Notes under the pieces: model-generated | Database searches by the model: none | What the model was told of the DNA's origin: nothing | What the model saw: the letters and a program-made list of their open reading frames with translations, nothing else | Translations under genes and position numbers: made by a program | NCBI RefSeq assembly: GCF_018320785.1 | Contig: NC_054869.1 | Span: 14,270,698 to 14,334,697, forward strand | Length of the DNA: 64,000 bases | Direction of reading: 5' to 3' | Source of the DNA: Cheilinus undulatus | Lineage: Eukaryota; Chordata; Actinopteri; Labriformes; Labridae | In this document: piece after piece, positions 26,447-37,299 of the stretch | How the letters are laid out: each line of letters begins with the position of its first letter | Numbering within the stretch: position 1 is the first letter of the stretch

Positions 26447-28812
26447 TCTATCTTTTTACTTATTAGTTATGTGTCACTAGCTATGTTAGTTGCTTCTGAT
26501 GTACCTAGTAAGGTTGAATGGGTTGAAACAGCTGGTGATGCCAGGAAATCTGTTGTAGACAAGTCCCTCTCATTTCAAATTAGCCTGAGTTGTCTAAACA
26601 TTCAAATACTAACAGACTTTTTTCTACACCAAGCTGAGTCTCCCCCCCATCCTGTAAATATGCAAGGAAATAGGCAGGTCCTCATTTACATATTTTTTTT
26701 TTTTTACCTGAATCAACATCCTTTTCGTTCATTTAGTCTTTGCCTGGGTAAAGGCACTACATCCTGTCCTCTTTTTGACCCATTTAAAAATATTCCTCGA
26801 GTGACAGAAGCAGAACAAATCTCTTCCTATTTGTTCTTGATCCTGGTTGAACAGTGCAGGACCTCATGTTAGTGGTCTCCTCAGGCCTGTAAGCTGCACC
26901 TGACTGCTCCTCCCCATCTGCCTGACCCCATCTGTCTCCACCTTGTCCCCTATTCAGAGCAGCCCACCCTCTGCCTGCCTCGGCTCTGCATGCGAACAAG
27001 TCCGGATCTCGCCTGGGAGGAAGTGGAATGTTTTTACTGGGAAGTTTGGGATTAGACAACCATTGCAGGATTTTCATTCCATCTCTCAGTAGCTGCACTG
27101 CAAAGGAAGCCCCCTTTTTTTCTTGCATAAGTAAGCCATCGCCAATGTGGATTAATACGCTTTATCCCATGCAGAAAAAACAAACTAGACTGCTGTCCAA
27201 AAATTGCAGAACAGAGTGTCCGTGACCGAACTCCATCAGGGTCTTGTTAGAAGACTCTTTATACTCTGCTGCTTATTGATTTGCTGCCATGAAACAACTC
27301 TGAAGTGAGTTAAAGCAGTTTTCTCTGGCTATATTCATCTGATCTGTCAGATGATGTCCTGTAAAGCTGTGATTCATTGACCTCACACATGCAGTTGTGG
27401 CAAAGCTGCGGTCTGTGTTTTAAATGGAGGTGTAAAATTCCAGGTGCAGATGATATCTGTTTTCTGAGGTCTTCAAACTCACCACAAATCCCCTTATCAT
27501 CAACATGCTTCTCAGTGTATTTGGTGTCATGGATTGTTTGACAGGGAAAGATGGACATTTCTTTTCCACGCAGGAGACCCCGGGGGAACTTCCTGTATTT
27601 TCGTAACCCGGATGAGAAGTTGTTGATAACACGAGTGTGTGGGCGCCAGCAGGGAAGGTGACATTAGCGACAACTCAGAGGAAGAGGAAGTCAATCAGCA
27701 AAGCGAGAGGGAGGAGGACAATAGCTGTGTGGCATGAAAGGAAAGCCAAGTGTGGAAGTGGGTGTAAACACACACAAACACAAGGTATCTCTGTCTGCAG
27801 GTCAGAGGGAATGAGCTGCTGGCTCCACACGTGCATGCATGTGCGCTCATATGGGCATGGCGTGTGTCTGTGTGTAAATCCGCATTTGCATTTGTGAGTG
27901 TGTAGGAGTGCAGGATCGCACAGTTGTCTGTTTGGCACCTGGCTGAACCAGTCGTGAGTCAGCAGTGGTGAGAGGTTGAGCTGTATTCCCCGTCACACAG
28001 CTCAAAGTTGTGTTAACCTTTAAGACAAAAGGCTGTGACGTGTGTGGGCTTCTGCTAATCCTGTGAGGAAAGCCAACTGAATGTCATGTATTCTTCTAGC
28101 TGCCATCAAAATCTGATTTAAAATGTGTGGTCCAGGTTTCTCAGGAAACAGCAAGTCTAACTGAATTGTAAGGGCATTTGGTCACTGTGAGTCCTCCTGC
28201 TGAGTTTTTCCTCATATTTACCTAGACTTTAGTTTAATTAGAGGGACCCACAGCACACAGGAAATCCTTTACTACAGTCTATTCAGAATTACTTGCAGTT
28301 TGTTTAGTTTCAAGTAACTGCTGTGTTACTTTTAACAACCCTACCTCCTCAACTACCATTAACAATTTTAATACATTTGTTTTTTTCCCATTCGCGGTCA
28401 CAAGTCACACCTAAACAACCCTATCCCCAGTGATGTTTTCTAGCTCCTCCTGGGTGATCCTAAGGCGTTCGCTTGGCCACCTGGGTTGTGTAATCCCTAC
28501 TGCAAACCCTGGGTTGAACACAAAGCCCCAGTTGGACAGTACAGGGAACTTCCAATAGGAGCACTCAGGCGTTTGTTTTATCATATGCTTGAACCACATC
28601 AATTGGATTAAAAGGAATAGCAGCTCTACTCTGTCCTGCAGAACCCACTGCATCAGTGTGCACTACGTTCTGTCCGTGCAAGCATTCCAGAGCTGATTGC
28701 ATCCTCTCTGGTCGCTGCCTGTTTCCCATGTATGAGGAGGCATAGTCTTACTTGGGCACATCCCAGAAGTGCCACTCTGCTCCGCTACAATACATGCCAA
28801 ATAAGGGTGAAC
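26447..28812. other. Intergenic, moderately CpG/GC-richer 26.85-27.0 kb
   Basis: C/T-rich and slightly GC-rich around 26,880-27,010 and GT/CA-rich around 27,760-27,900. A minus-strand open frame (26784-27128, 114 codons) is unrecognised and is probably a compositional artefact. Confidence 0.3.
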
Positions 28813-29677
28813 TATATGGACAAAAGTATTTGGTTATACCTGTTAATTATTGAAATCAGGTGATTCAATCAGACCTGTTGCCTCAGGTGTATAAGATCAA
28901 GCACCTATCCATGCAGTCTCCATTTGCAAACATTTGTGACACAGAATAGGTCCTTCTGAAGAGCTCAGTGTCTTCAAGCGTGGTACTGTGATGGATGCCA
29001 CTTTATACTAGACGGTTTGTGAAATGTCATCCCTGCTGGATTCTCCACAGTCATCTGTGTGTGATATTATTAGAAAGTGGAAGCGTTTAGGAACAACAGC
29101 AACACAGCCACGAATTGGAAGACCATGTAAAATCACAGAGCAGGGTCAATATCAGCTAAGGCGCATGTTGCATAAAAGTCAGTAACACTAATGATTTTAT
29201 TGCCTAAGCGTTCTGAACGTCCACTTGCATTAATGTAGGCCTGGCTCGGCCCCTAATACTTCAGCATACCAAGATGTTTTAGACAATGCTATGCTTCCAA
29301 CTTTGTTGAAACAATTTAAGGTAAGCCCTTTTCTTTTCCAGCATGACTGTGCCCTGGTGCACAAAGCAAGGATTATAAAAAGACATGGTTTGATGAGTTT
29401 GGTGTGGAAGAACTCGACCATCCCACGCAAAGCCCTGACTTCAACCCCACTGAGCACCTTGGGGAAAAACTGGAACAGAGATTACAAGCCAGATCTTCTT
29501 GTCCAACATCAGCATCTGACCTAATAAATGCCTTATAGAATGAATGGGCACAAATTTCCTCAAAAACACCTCAAAATCTTGTGAGTGGAGGCTGTTATAA
29601 CTTCAGAAGGGGGGACTCCATATTAAAGTACAGTAATTTGACTAAAATATCACTACAGTCGTGTTGGTGTAATGGTC
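28813..29677 (+). mobile_element. Second decayed Tc1-like transposon, right end lost
   Basis: The left terminal repeat TATATGGACAAAAGTATTTGG is typical of a Tc1-like family different from the 16.6-kb copy. Transposase traces follow: KRGTVM-type HTH region (about 28975-29100), then ASAYQDVLDNAMLPTLLKQF and [17 protein letters not shown] (about 29262-29380) with the second catalytic Asp, a frameshift, and SPDFNPTEHLG-type remnant (about 29436-29465). The segment carrying the first Asp and [11 protein letters not shown] is deleted (junction about 29,160-29,245). Homology fades after GGTGTAATGGTC at 29665-29676 and no right terminal repeat is seen. Confidence 0.75.
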
Positions 29678-29679
29678 CT

Positions 29680-30354
29680 AGCCTCTCTTGAAGGAAAAAC
29701 TTTGAGGTCTGTATAATGATGAGCCATAGTCAATCAGCTGTACTTTCATTATTTCTCCTAACTTTTTAATTTCTCTGTTAATTATTTTCCATAAGTCATC
29801 ATACAAAGTTTAGGGCAGATAAGACTGACAGTGTAAAAAATCTGGATTTCCTCACAGATTTTGATTATGTATTTAAATATGCATTGCCCCTGCATTCACT
29901 GTCTGGCCAGCAGACACAGCAGACACTACAAAGCAGAAAGACAATGAAAGCATGAACCAGATCACTGAGGCTACAGTTTGTAGTGACCACTTTTTATTGT
30001 CTCATTAACCTTGTCAGAGCAAATTTCACAGTATATGATAAAAAGGAAAATAGGTCTTAAAGTTCTATTGCATAAGTGTATTTATTTAAAAGAGGCCAAA
30101 CGTGTGAAATGGGGACAGGTCAGTAAGCTGGAGGTCAGTGTAAAACTATTGTCTTTCATTTCAACCCTGCAAAGTTTCTGTGTAGAGAAGGAGGCTTCTC
30201 TTAAGTATTTAAGACAAAGAGAGGCACAAAAAGAATTACATATCCTGAAGGGACGAAAACATTAATCCAGTCAGCTACAGTAGATTTTTAAACTCTTAAC
30301 AGAACAAAGAAGAGATAGCACACATGGTTTCAAATAATGATAGACTTAATGGGC
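29680..30354. other. Intergenic, no recognised feature
   Basis: No exon or bounded repeat seen. An 84-codon lysine-rich frame at 30011-30265 is unrecognised. Confidence 0.3.
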
Positions 30355-30960
30355 AGTTTTGTTTTTTGTTTTTTTGTTTTTGTGATCAACTTCTTATTTC
30401 ATGTTTACTTTAAACATAACAATTTTAAACATAGCAGAAAAAGAACTACAGAATGAACAAGAGTACTAAGAGTTACATAAATATATGAAAAGAAAGCTGA
30501 AGGAAATAAAAATTAATAAGCTGAAAATAATAAAAACAAGAATAAAAATAAAACCCCTGGCGACCTCCCACCCCCCACCCCTTAACCCCTAACCTGGATC
30601 TCTTCACAGTGCACACAGGGCACAAGAATTCAAGTACAGTCACAATGTTATACATGTGAATATGAACGTGAAATGGTTGTTATAATATCCATTTGATCAC
30701 ATCTGCCAACTCCAACCATGTCCGGATAGACTCTGTACCAGCACCATTCATTTTGACTTGATAGACAGTTTTGTTACCAATGTGTGTAGAAAGCAATGAC
30801 ATAAACAAAAACAACACACACTGACAGATTCCATTCAGAAGCAACCCGAGTCCTAATGCCAAAAACTGGAAGTCTTGCAAAATTTGTTTCAGTCTTGGAA
30901 TAAAAAAACATGGTGAATGACGGGAAGGAGGAGATGGCAATCATAACTTAAAGTAGGCCT
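30355..30960 (-). mobile_element. Possible LINE 3' end, minus strand
   Basis: Read on the minus strand, a short coding-like stretch (30680-30940) is followed by an AT-rich 3' region with a GGGGTGGGGGGTGGGAGGT block and then an A-rich (CAAAAA)n tail at 30355-30385. That order resembles an L1/Tx1-type LINE 3' terminus. No diagnostic ORF2 motif is visible, so this is tentative. Confidence 0.3.
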
Positions 30961-31009
30961 GGAAATTTGCAAAAAATATGTATGAAGTTGTGGCGATGGC
31001 AAGACAAAG

Positions 31010-31600
31010 GTGCTGTTAAAGCAGGAGTTGGAGGTGAGTAAAAGACTGATTTGCTGCTGTTGTTCTGCTTCCTTCTTCAGTCAGCTCACTTCCCAACTAG
31101 CTAATGTTTCTTTCATTCTTGACAATCCATACAAGGCCCAGGGTTTCCCTGGAAACAGGGTATGGCTTTGCAAATGCAGCCCTAATGTTCCTCTAAGTAG
31201 ATCAGATTCATCAAAAAATTGTGTATGTGCTAATACAATTTGTAAGAAGGGGAGACTGTGGCCAGACCCGATTATCTTGTAGTGTGTACCCCACCTAAAA
31301 GTGGAAAATCTAACTCCTTAAATTTCAGTATAGCAGATAGCAGTTATCCATCATCTTCACAGCTTATCCCATTTGAGGTTACTGGGGCTGGATCATATCC
31401 CAGTTGTCACTGGGCGAGACATACATTGAGTGAGTTATATCCTAACTACATATACAATTGGCTAGTGACTTTCTGCAAAAAGATTGTGACCAACTTTTTC
31501 TAGGTTTGTTCTCAGCTCTGTGTTGACACTGTCAGGATGGCACTTATGTCAGCATATGTTTCACTCTGAGGCTCAAGGATGTTTCATCATTTTTGTGTCT
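31010..31600. other. Intergenic, no recognised feature
   Basis: Two overlapping 80-90 codon frames lack any recognisable motif. Confidence 0.3.
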
Positions 31601-31614
31601 TTTTTTCCCCTAAG

Positions 31615-31955
31615 TGAGCCCCTCCCTGTTAGCTCCTGCTACCATGTTGGGAGAGAAAGACGGCCCTGCCCACTCATTGATGTTGTTTGTTGAGGCATAA
31701 TGCCAGAGCTTTGTCCTAAGAGTACAATTTAAAGAGAACTAAAGGACTTTTCAAACCAAGGAATAGATTTCTGTTTGATATAAAACAGTTAAAAGATAAG
31801 AACTGAATCAACTCTAGACTACATATTGGGATGGAGATCATTCGTACAAACGGGTGCTATTGGTGTAATACTGTGAGAGTGGTGGGGGAGGAGTGGAAGT
31901 GTCCTGGGTTTGTTCTGTTTTGGTTGAGAGACAGGTGTTAAAGTGCATCATCTAC
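31615..31955 (+). repeat. Uncharacterised interspersed repeat, copy 2
   Basis: Diverged direct copy of 4005-4350, with the same ordered landmarks (CCTGCTACCATGTTGGGAGA, GCCCTGCCCACTCA, GTACAATTTAAAGAG, CTTTTCAAA, GAATCAACTCTAGACTACAT, GGTGGGGGAGGAG, GAGACAGGTGTTA). No terminal inverted repeats or coding sequence are obvious. Confidence 0.5.
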
Positions 31956-32019
31956 TGGACATCTGTTCTGAAATTTGCACAGTGTATTTCTGTAAGCAAG
32001 TTAAATATTGATGTCAGGT

Positions 32020-32262
32020 CAGCTGTGGCTGAGTAGGTGGAGATGGTTGCCTCTCAACCAGAAGGTTAGAGATTCAAGTTTCTAAGACACTGGCCCCAAA
32101 TCACTCCCACTGCTGTGTCAGTGGTCTGTATGGATATGTATGAATGTATGAGCCAATTCTAATGGCTACTTTCTATATCGGCCTTTGCTTATCAGTATGT
32201 GGACAGGTGTGAATGGGTAAGTATGGCCTGTGCTGTAGGGATTGCTTAAAGTTGTGATCAAG
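32020..32262 (+). mobile_element. tRNA-derived SINE
   Basis: The head GCTGTGGCTGAGTAGGTGGA contains a box A-like TGGCTGAGTAGG, followed at about 30 bases by GGTTAGAGATTCAAGTT, a degenerate RNA polymerase III box B. The body CACTCCCACTGCTGTGTCAG then GTATGAATGTATGA...GTGTGAATGGGTAAG is the usual body of a common teleost tRNA-derived SINE. Both boxes are mutated, so it is likely inactive. Confidence 0.7.
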
Positions 32263-32272
32263 ATCACAACTT
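32249..32272. repeat. Perfect 11-bp hairpin
   Basis: AAGTTGTGATC and GATCACAACTT are perfect inverted repeats separated by AA, at the 3' edge of the SINE. It may be the SINE terminus or a chance palindrome. No poly-U tract follows to make a terminator. Confidence 0.6.
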
Positions 32273-32279
32273 CCCATAA

Positions 32280-33511
32280 TTGTCAAAAAGGGGGAACCAA
32301 GGCCAGAATTTCACCCAGAAGTCTTGTATTATATATCCTGCTTCATATGATAAACACATAATGTCATCATAAATATTTAATTTAAGACATTTTTGAACAA
32401 CCAGAGAATCTTTAGCCTTCGAAACTTTCATGGTAACTGATCAGAACTTAAGCAATCTAAAGAGTAATCCTCTGATGTAAAGTCTCAGGATATCTATGTC
32501 GGACATAAGGGAATGAGTCAGTATCGTGATCATTAGAGCCACATGTGTGTTTTGTCCTCTAAAAGAACAAAGGCTGCAATGTGACGTGTGCCTTCCTGTG
32601 ACGTCACCGGAGCTGGATGATCGGCACCGGCAGCAACAGTAACTCTACACCTGAATAAGCAGCCTACTGTGAACATGACAGCTGCTTTTTTTTCTTTACT
32701 CATGCAGGCATGCTGTTTCAGTCAAGTCAGCGGAGCGGAAGTGATAAAGTTGCTGTAAGATGACTACATCAAAAGTCTGTAACCTGCTCCAACAGACCAC
32801 AAGAGTGATGCATAAAGACTAGCCAAGAGGTGGGTGATGGATGAGCTTGATGTCTTGTTCAGGGGTGAGTAACCAGCAAAAGAAGTAAAGTCAGAAAGTG
32901 AGTAAAGTCCTTAAAAGATGTTTCTATGGAAACCTTATAAATGATGGCACTACTGGGGTAATGATCCACCAACCAGGATATGATCATGGCTTTAGGAGGG
33001 TTGCCAGAAATTTGGCCGAGACAGAATATCAGCAAGGAAGTATGTTGTCATTCTGACTCTTACAATACAGTCATCAAATTGCTAGGGTGAAATACCATCA
33101 TCATTTAAAAACAAAAACAGATTCCCCTGCCAGATTCACTCACAGTATCACTACTTCGACTCCTCACTGTGCCACTTATCACATGGAAGAGGATAACATG
33201 AAAGAAAAGACGAAGTTGATAGCTGGATAAAAGGAGATCATGACACTGGGGTAATTATAGACAACACTTAAAGAGGATAAGAAGCTAAATGCGACAAAAG
33301 GTGAAACTGATGCCAAACCCAAGTGAATAGATCTATAATCCTTCATTTGCTCTGTTTTATTTAGTTAGATGTCATAATATATAATATGGTTGTCTTGCTA
33401 AATATAAATTATCACAGAATTGCTGTATTTTGATATAATCATCATTATGGCATGTGTATCATATTGCGTAGTTTTATAACATCATATAATGTAGCATGTC
33501 ATGTCATGTCA
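32280..33511. other. Intergenic, no recognised feature
   Basis: A small CpG cluster near 32,585-32,640 (TGTGACGTCACCGGAGC with a CRE-like TGACGTCA at about 32,598-32,605) has no associated exon that I can see. 33,485-33,512 contains CATGT tandem words. Confidence 0.3.
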
Positions 33512-33519
33512 CATCATAC

Positions 33520-34421
33520 CAGAGGTTGAAAAAGTACAACAGTATTGTACTCAAGCAAAAGCACAGTTACTCTGGTTAAAATTTATTTAAGTTAAAGTAA
33601 AAGAACTAGTCAGTAATTGTACTCAAGTAAAAGTACAGAAGTATTTAATCCAAGGTTTACTCAAAGTACTTAGCACTGAATAGCTGCTGTGTTAGTTGTA
33701 GAGTAAAATAGGATCTTTCCTTATTGGCAAAAATAACAAGAGAATAGATCTCCAGCCAGGTTGTTCAAGTAAAGTCACACCTCTATGAGGAATTAAAATA
33801 CACATAAAACTGAAATTGTTAATTAGACTTATACAGAGTTAAAACATGTCTATATTTGTCCACACTACATGTAGTTAAACTACACTTTTGAGAGTGTGAA
33901 TATTTTACAGTATGACAGAGCTGCAGTATCTCTTGAAAATCTATGACAAGGTGGGTCTCCTCAAGAACAAAGCAGAGAGTCAACCTCCTAGAAAGTTAAT
34001 TGCATGCTGATGAAGAGTATGCACTGTGTCCTTAAAGAGCAACCAAAGCAACAATCAAAGTCACAGAAGGGAACTCTAACTTGGTGGGTAACTTCGATCA
34101 TGATATAAATGGAGTTAGAATTACACTCTAGGAGCTAAAATCAACCCAGGAGTGTTTAACATTAGGTTTTAACACTCCAGTTTTTGCTGTTTTGGTTTGA
34201 GATGAGGAATCATTCTCTTGCTATGTGCTGATGTAGTCAACAGAGGTAGAAAAAGTTAAAGAGTATTGTGCTCAAGTAAAAGTACAGTTACCTTGGTAAA
34301 AACATTCTTAAATAGAGTTAAAATTACTGATTTCAAAATGTACTACAAAAAATTGCAAGCACCTGAAAAATACTCAATCACTGTAATTTGAGTAAATGTA
34401 ATTAGTTACTTTCCACCCCTG
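33520..34421. mobile_element. Composite hAT-like element
   Basis: The left end CAGAGGTTGAAAAAGTA with TGTACTCAAG(C/T)AAAAGTAC and the right end TAATTAGTTACTTTCCACCCCTG are the recognisable termini of a common teleost hAT-like family; the inverted right end reads CAGGGGTGGAAAGTAAC. Flanking octamers are CATCATAC (33512-33519) and CTTCATAC (34422-34429), 7/8 identical. Inside, at about 34240, a second left end of the same family occurs (CAGAGGTAGAAAAAGTTAAAG with GTGCTCAAGTAAAAGTACAG), so the unit looks like two copies sharing the last right end. The middle holds ACACTC-type short repeats at about 34,120-34,190. Confidence 0.65.
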
Positions 34422-34630
34422 CTTCATACTATACTGCATAGCAACAAAACATAACAGTGTTAACTTAATGTAATATTATGTGATGTAACATAACAATGCA
34501 AAATATTGTGTCATGTTGCTATGTGTGATGTCAGGTGTTGTATAGTATCATATAGCATTACATTTTGTGACTGCAGTTTTCTCAGTGTCCGCCATAACTG
34601 ATTGGCCTTAAGCACATTTGAATCACAGAT

Positions 34631-35005
34631 AAAGATTTGGCATGATATCGATATATGCTTAGACTAGATCAAAAAGTTGATTAGCAGTATCAGCAGATAT
34701 ACACATTCCATCAGTATTTACAGCTGGCCAGCTACCAATATCAACCTGTGTTGGAAATGAATATTGGCCATATGTATGCATATATTTGTGGAGTTTTAAG
34801 GATGGACAAATAGAGTGAAGACTTTTTTGTTTTTTTATTCTCATTCCCTAAGTTTGACATTGTTTCCTTAAGACTAAATTTAATTTCAAGGGCCAAAGTT
34901 TTTGGTCTAAACTGCATTTAAATATCAGTACTGAAATTGGTCAACATGAATTTGTAAATATCAGCATATCAGATATTGGCAAAAATCCAACATTGTGCAG
35001 CCCTT
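34631..35005 (+). repeat. Interspersed repeat family 'ATATTGG', copy 2
   Basis: It contains AATATTGGCCATATGTATGC, TTTGTGGAGTTTTAAGGATG, AACTGCATTTAAATATCAGT and GAATTTGTAAATATCAGCAT, in the same order as in the 43956-44358 copy. The right end CCAACATTGTGCAGCCCTT, inverted, begins AAGGGCTGCACAATGTTGG, a hAT-like terminus. The left end is only weakly preserved. Confidence 0.65.
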
Positions 35006-35009
35006 GAAG

Positions 35010-36755
35010 ATATTATACTACAATTAAAAGGAAAAAAAAACATTCGTATGACAAGAAATGTTTAACTTCAGCTGCAAACAAGTCATATTGTTTAAATAAA
35101 CAAGGAAGGTAAGTTTTTATATACTCAAGACAAATTGCTGGGATTGATCTTAAAAACAAAAACCCAAAGATAATAATCAACAAATGCATGTATTGAATTA
35201 TTTGATTGATAGTTTTTATTAATAAAAACCTTTCAAACATATTGCCAGTTTCTTGTTATCATGGAAGATTGAAGAATAATTACATGGCGTCCTGTTAACA
35301 TGTAGAGCTCCCTTTCCTGAGATAAATCAAATGATCCAAAGACCTTAAATCAACCCAACCTCTTTTTTTGTATTTTTATTTTTTCTACTAAATCTCCATG
35401 ACCTTTTCAGATATGTAGGTTTTGAGCACTGAGTAGAAACAATGGTGATGACGGATGATAATGAAGATATAAAGCTCAAATATGACTGAGGGTGCGCCCG
35501 AACTGTCCATTAAGTGAAAAATGAAAACGTGCCTGACCTGTGGGTGTGAAGGCAAAGATGTTTGACAAAGATAGTGGAGTCCAGATGAGCACAAAGGGGT
35601 GAAACGCCCAGAGTCACCCACTGCCCTGCACATGTAGCCCATAATTCCCAGCTACGCCTGTTGTGTGCACGCCAAAGACAATCAATCCCCAGCTGCTGCC
35701 ATTGTGGCCGCTCACTCACAGGGTGAGAAAAGGTCCCCGCTTTGCTTGGCTTGAGGTAAGCGGCAGCATCATAAATTCAATTTTGAAATAACAGAATCCA
35801 GGATATCCTGTGGTTAACCACAGAGGCACAGATATCCAATTGTCTAACCAAAGGGAGAACCAACGCCTGTGCTTCTGTCGGCTCTGATAGATGGAATATG
35901 AATGTTTGAGAAGATTTTATGAGAACAAGAGGGACTCCAGATGCCCTTTGCTATTGAGGAGAGTCACTCATTTAATATGCAGAGTTCACTGACTTGAATA
36001 TTAAATAACATTTGCTATCAATTTATTTGGGATAGTTAAGACAAAACAGTACTACATCATGCTAAACCTGCCATTCTTAATTTTGTAATGCATCTCAAAA
36101 CACTGTAAGTACATCAGGAGTGATTCATAAACAGGTTTGTGCATGCATACATTTGGCTGGTTGTGATAGGAGATGAAACTACAGCAGGGCTGCAGGCCCA
36201 GTCCTGATCACACAATGAAGACATCCTTAGAGATAGCCTGTGTTTACCGCTGGGTTGTCAGGGAGTCCCCCACAGTCAGGCAATAAGGAAGGGGATTATT
36301 TGCTTTGGCTGTGGAAGAAGGCTCTAATCAGATCACTGTGACTTGTGAACACATTATTTGTCGTCATTGCCACCCAGCTCTCCATCCCTGCCTAGTTTGT
36401 GTTCACCTTTCACCTCCTCACCTCTTCCTGCCATGTTGTTTTAAAACTGTTCCTCAGGGACTAGAACTTGTCAGTGAAGCATGAATAACTACATAGCCAA
36501 TATATGCTTGGTTGTATACTTTAATCACTGTCTTGCAAAACTGATACACACCCTTAAGACCCTTGAAACTTTTACACATGCTGCAGTGTTAAAACCTAGA
36601 AGTCAAACAGGCCTTTATGGGCTTAATACTGCTTCATTAAAGCAACAATATGAAGTAATTCATTTTGGTGCACTTTAGCACCCTCCAAAGGACTCTGAGC
36701 ACATATGCACTGTCCTAAAACACACATACAGTAGTTCTGTTGTACGTACCCCTTT
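35010..36755. other. Intergenic, no recognised feature
   Basis: Short frames only. Nothing assignable. Confidence 0.3.
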
Positions 36756-37297
36756 AAAGGCTCCTTTATACTCTATGCATGTACGAAAATAGATTAGTGT
36801 ATTTGAAACATTACAACCATTGCCCTCATGTTGTATGTTGGAGTGGACATTAAAAAAACGAATCTACTAGAGGTTGCCGCCTATCCTGGAGCTACTTAGA
36901 TGCTCCTCTGTCTGTCCCATGGAGTGAAGGAAGAACAGTCCATCTTGTTCTCAGCTATGCTTTTGTAGTTGTCTTTGTGCCCAGGTGAGCTGATCATTGA
37001 TATGTTGTTATTTTCTAACAACTCGCTCAATATTTTACAATATTTCCTCCGAAAACTTGATTAAATTCTGCTTTTTTTCTAATGATGCTTGTTCATTGTA
37101 TTTTGCAAGTCTGAGTTGAACTGTTGACTGTATTGCTCAACACTGCCCCCACGATTAGTGGTGGTATTGTTACAATTGTTCCATATCTGTAAGTTCAAGA
37201 GAACAGATGAAAAACGGATGAAATGAATGCTGAGTACTGACAGAACAGTCAGTTTGTATCCGTATGGGTTTCTAACATAGAGTGTAAACGAGCCTTT
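36756..37297. mobile_element. Inverted-repeat element (MITE-like)
   Basis: The left end AAAGGCTCCTTTATACTCTA then TGCATGTACG, and the inverted right end AAAGGCTCGTTTACACTCTA then TGTTAGAAACCCATACG, match at about 18 of the first 20 bases. No transposase is present in the 542 bp. A clear target duplication could not be read, so the superfamily is open. Confidence 0.6.
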
Positions 37298-37299
37298 AG

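Noticed and set aside
26784..27128. Minus-strand open frame of 114 codons in a GC-richer patch
   Set aside because: Gly/Arg/Glu-rich composition reflects local base content. No homology is recognised and no splice context is seen.
32020..32110. Possible tRNA gene
   Set aside because: Boxes A and B are degenerate and followed by a SINE body.
32249..32272. Rho-independent terminator-like hairpin
   Set aside because: Eukaryotic context, no T-tract after the stem, and it borders a SINE.
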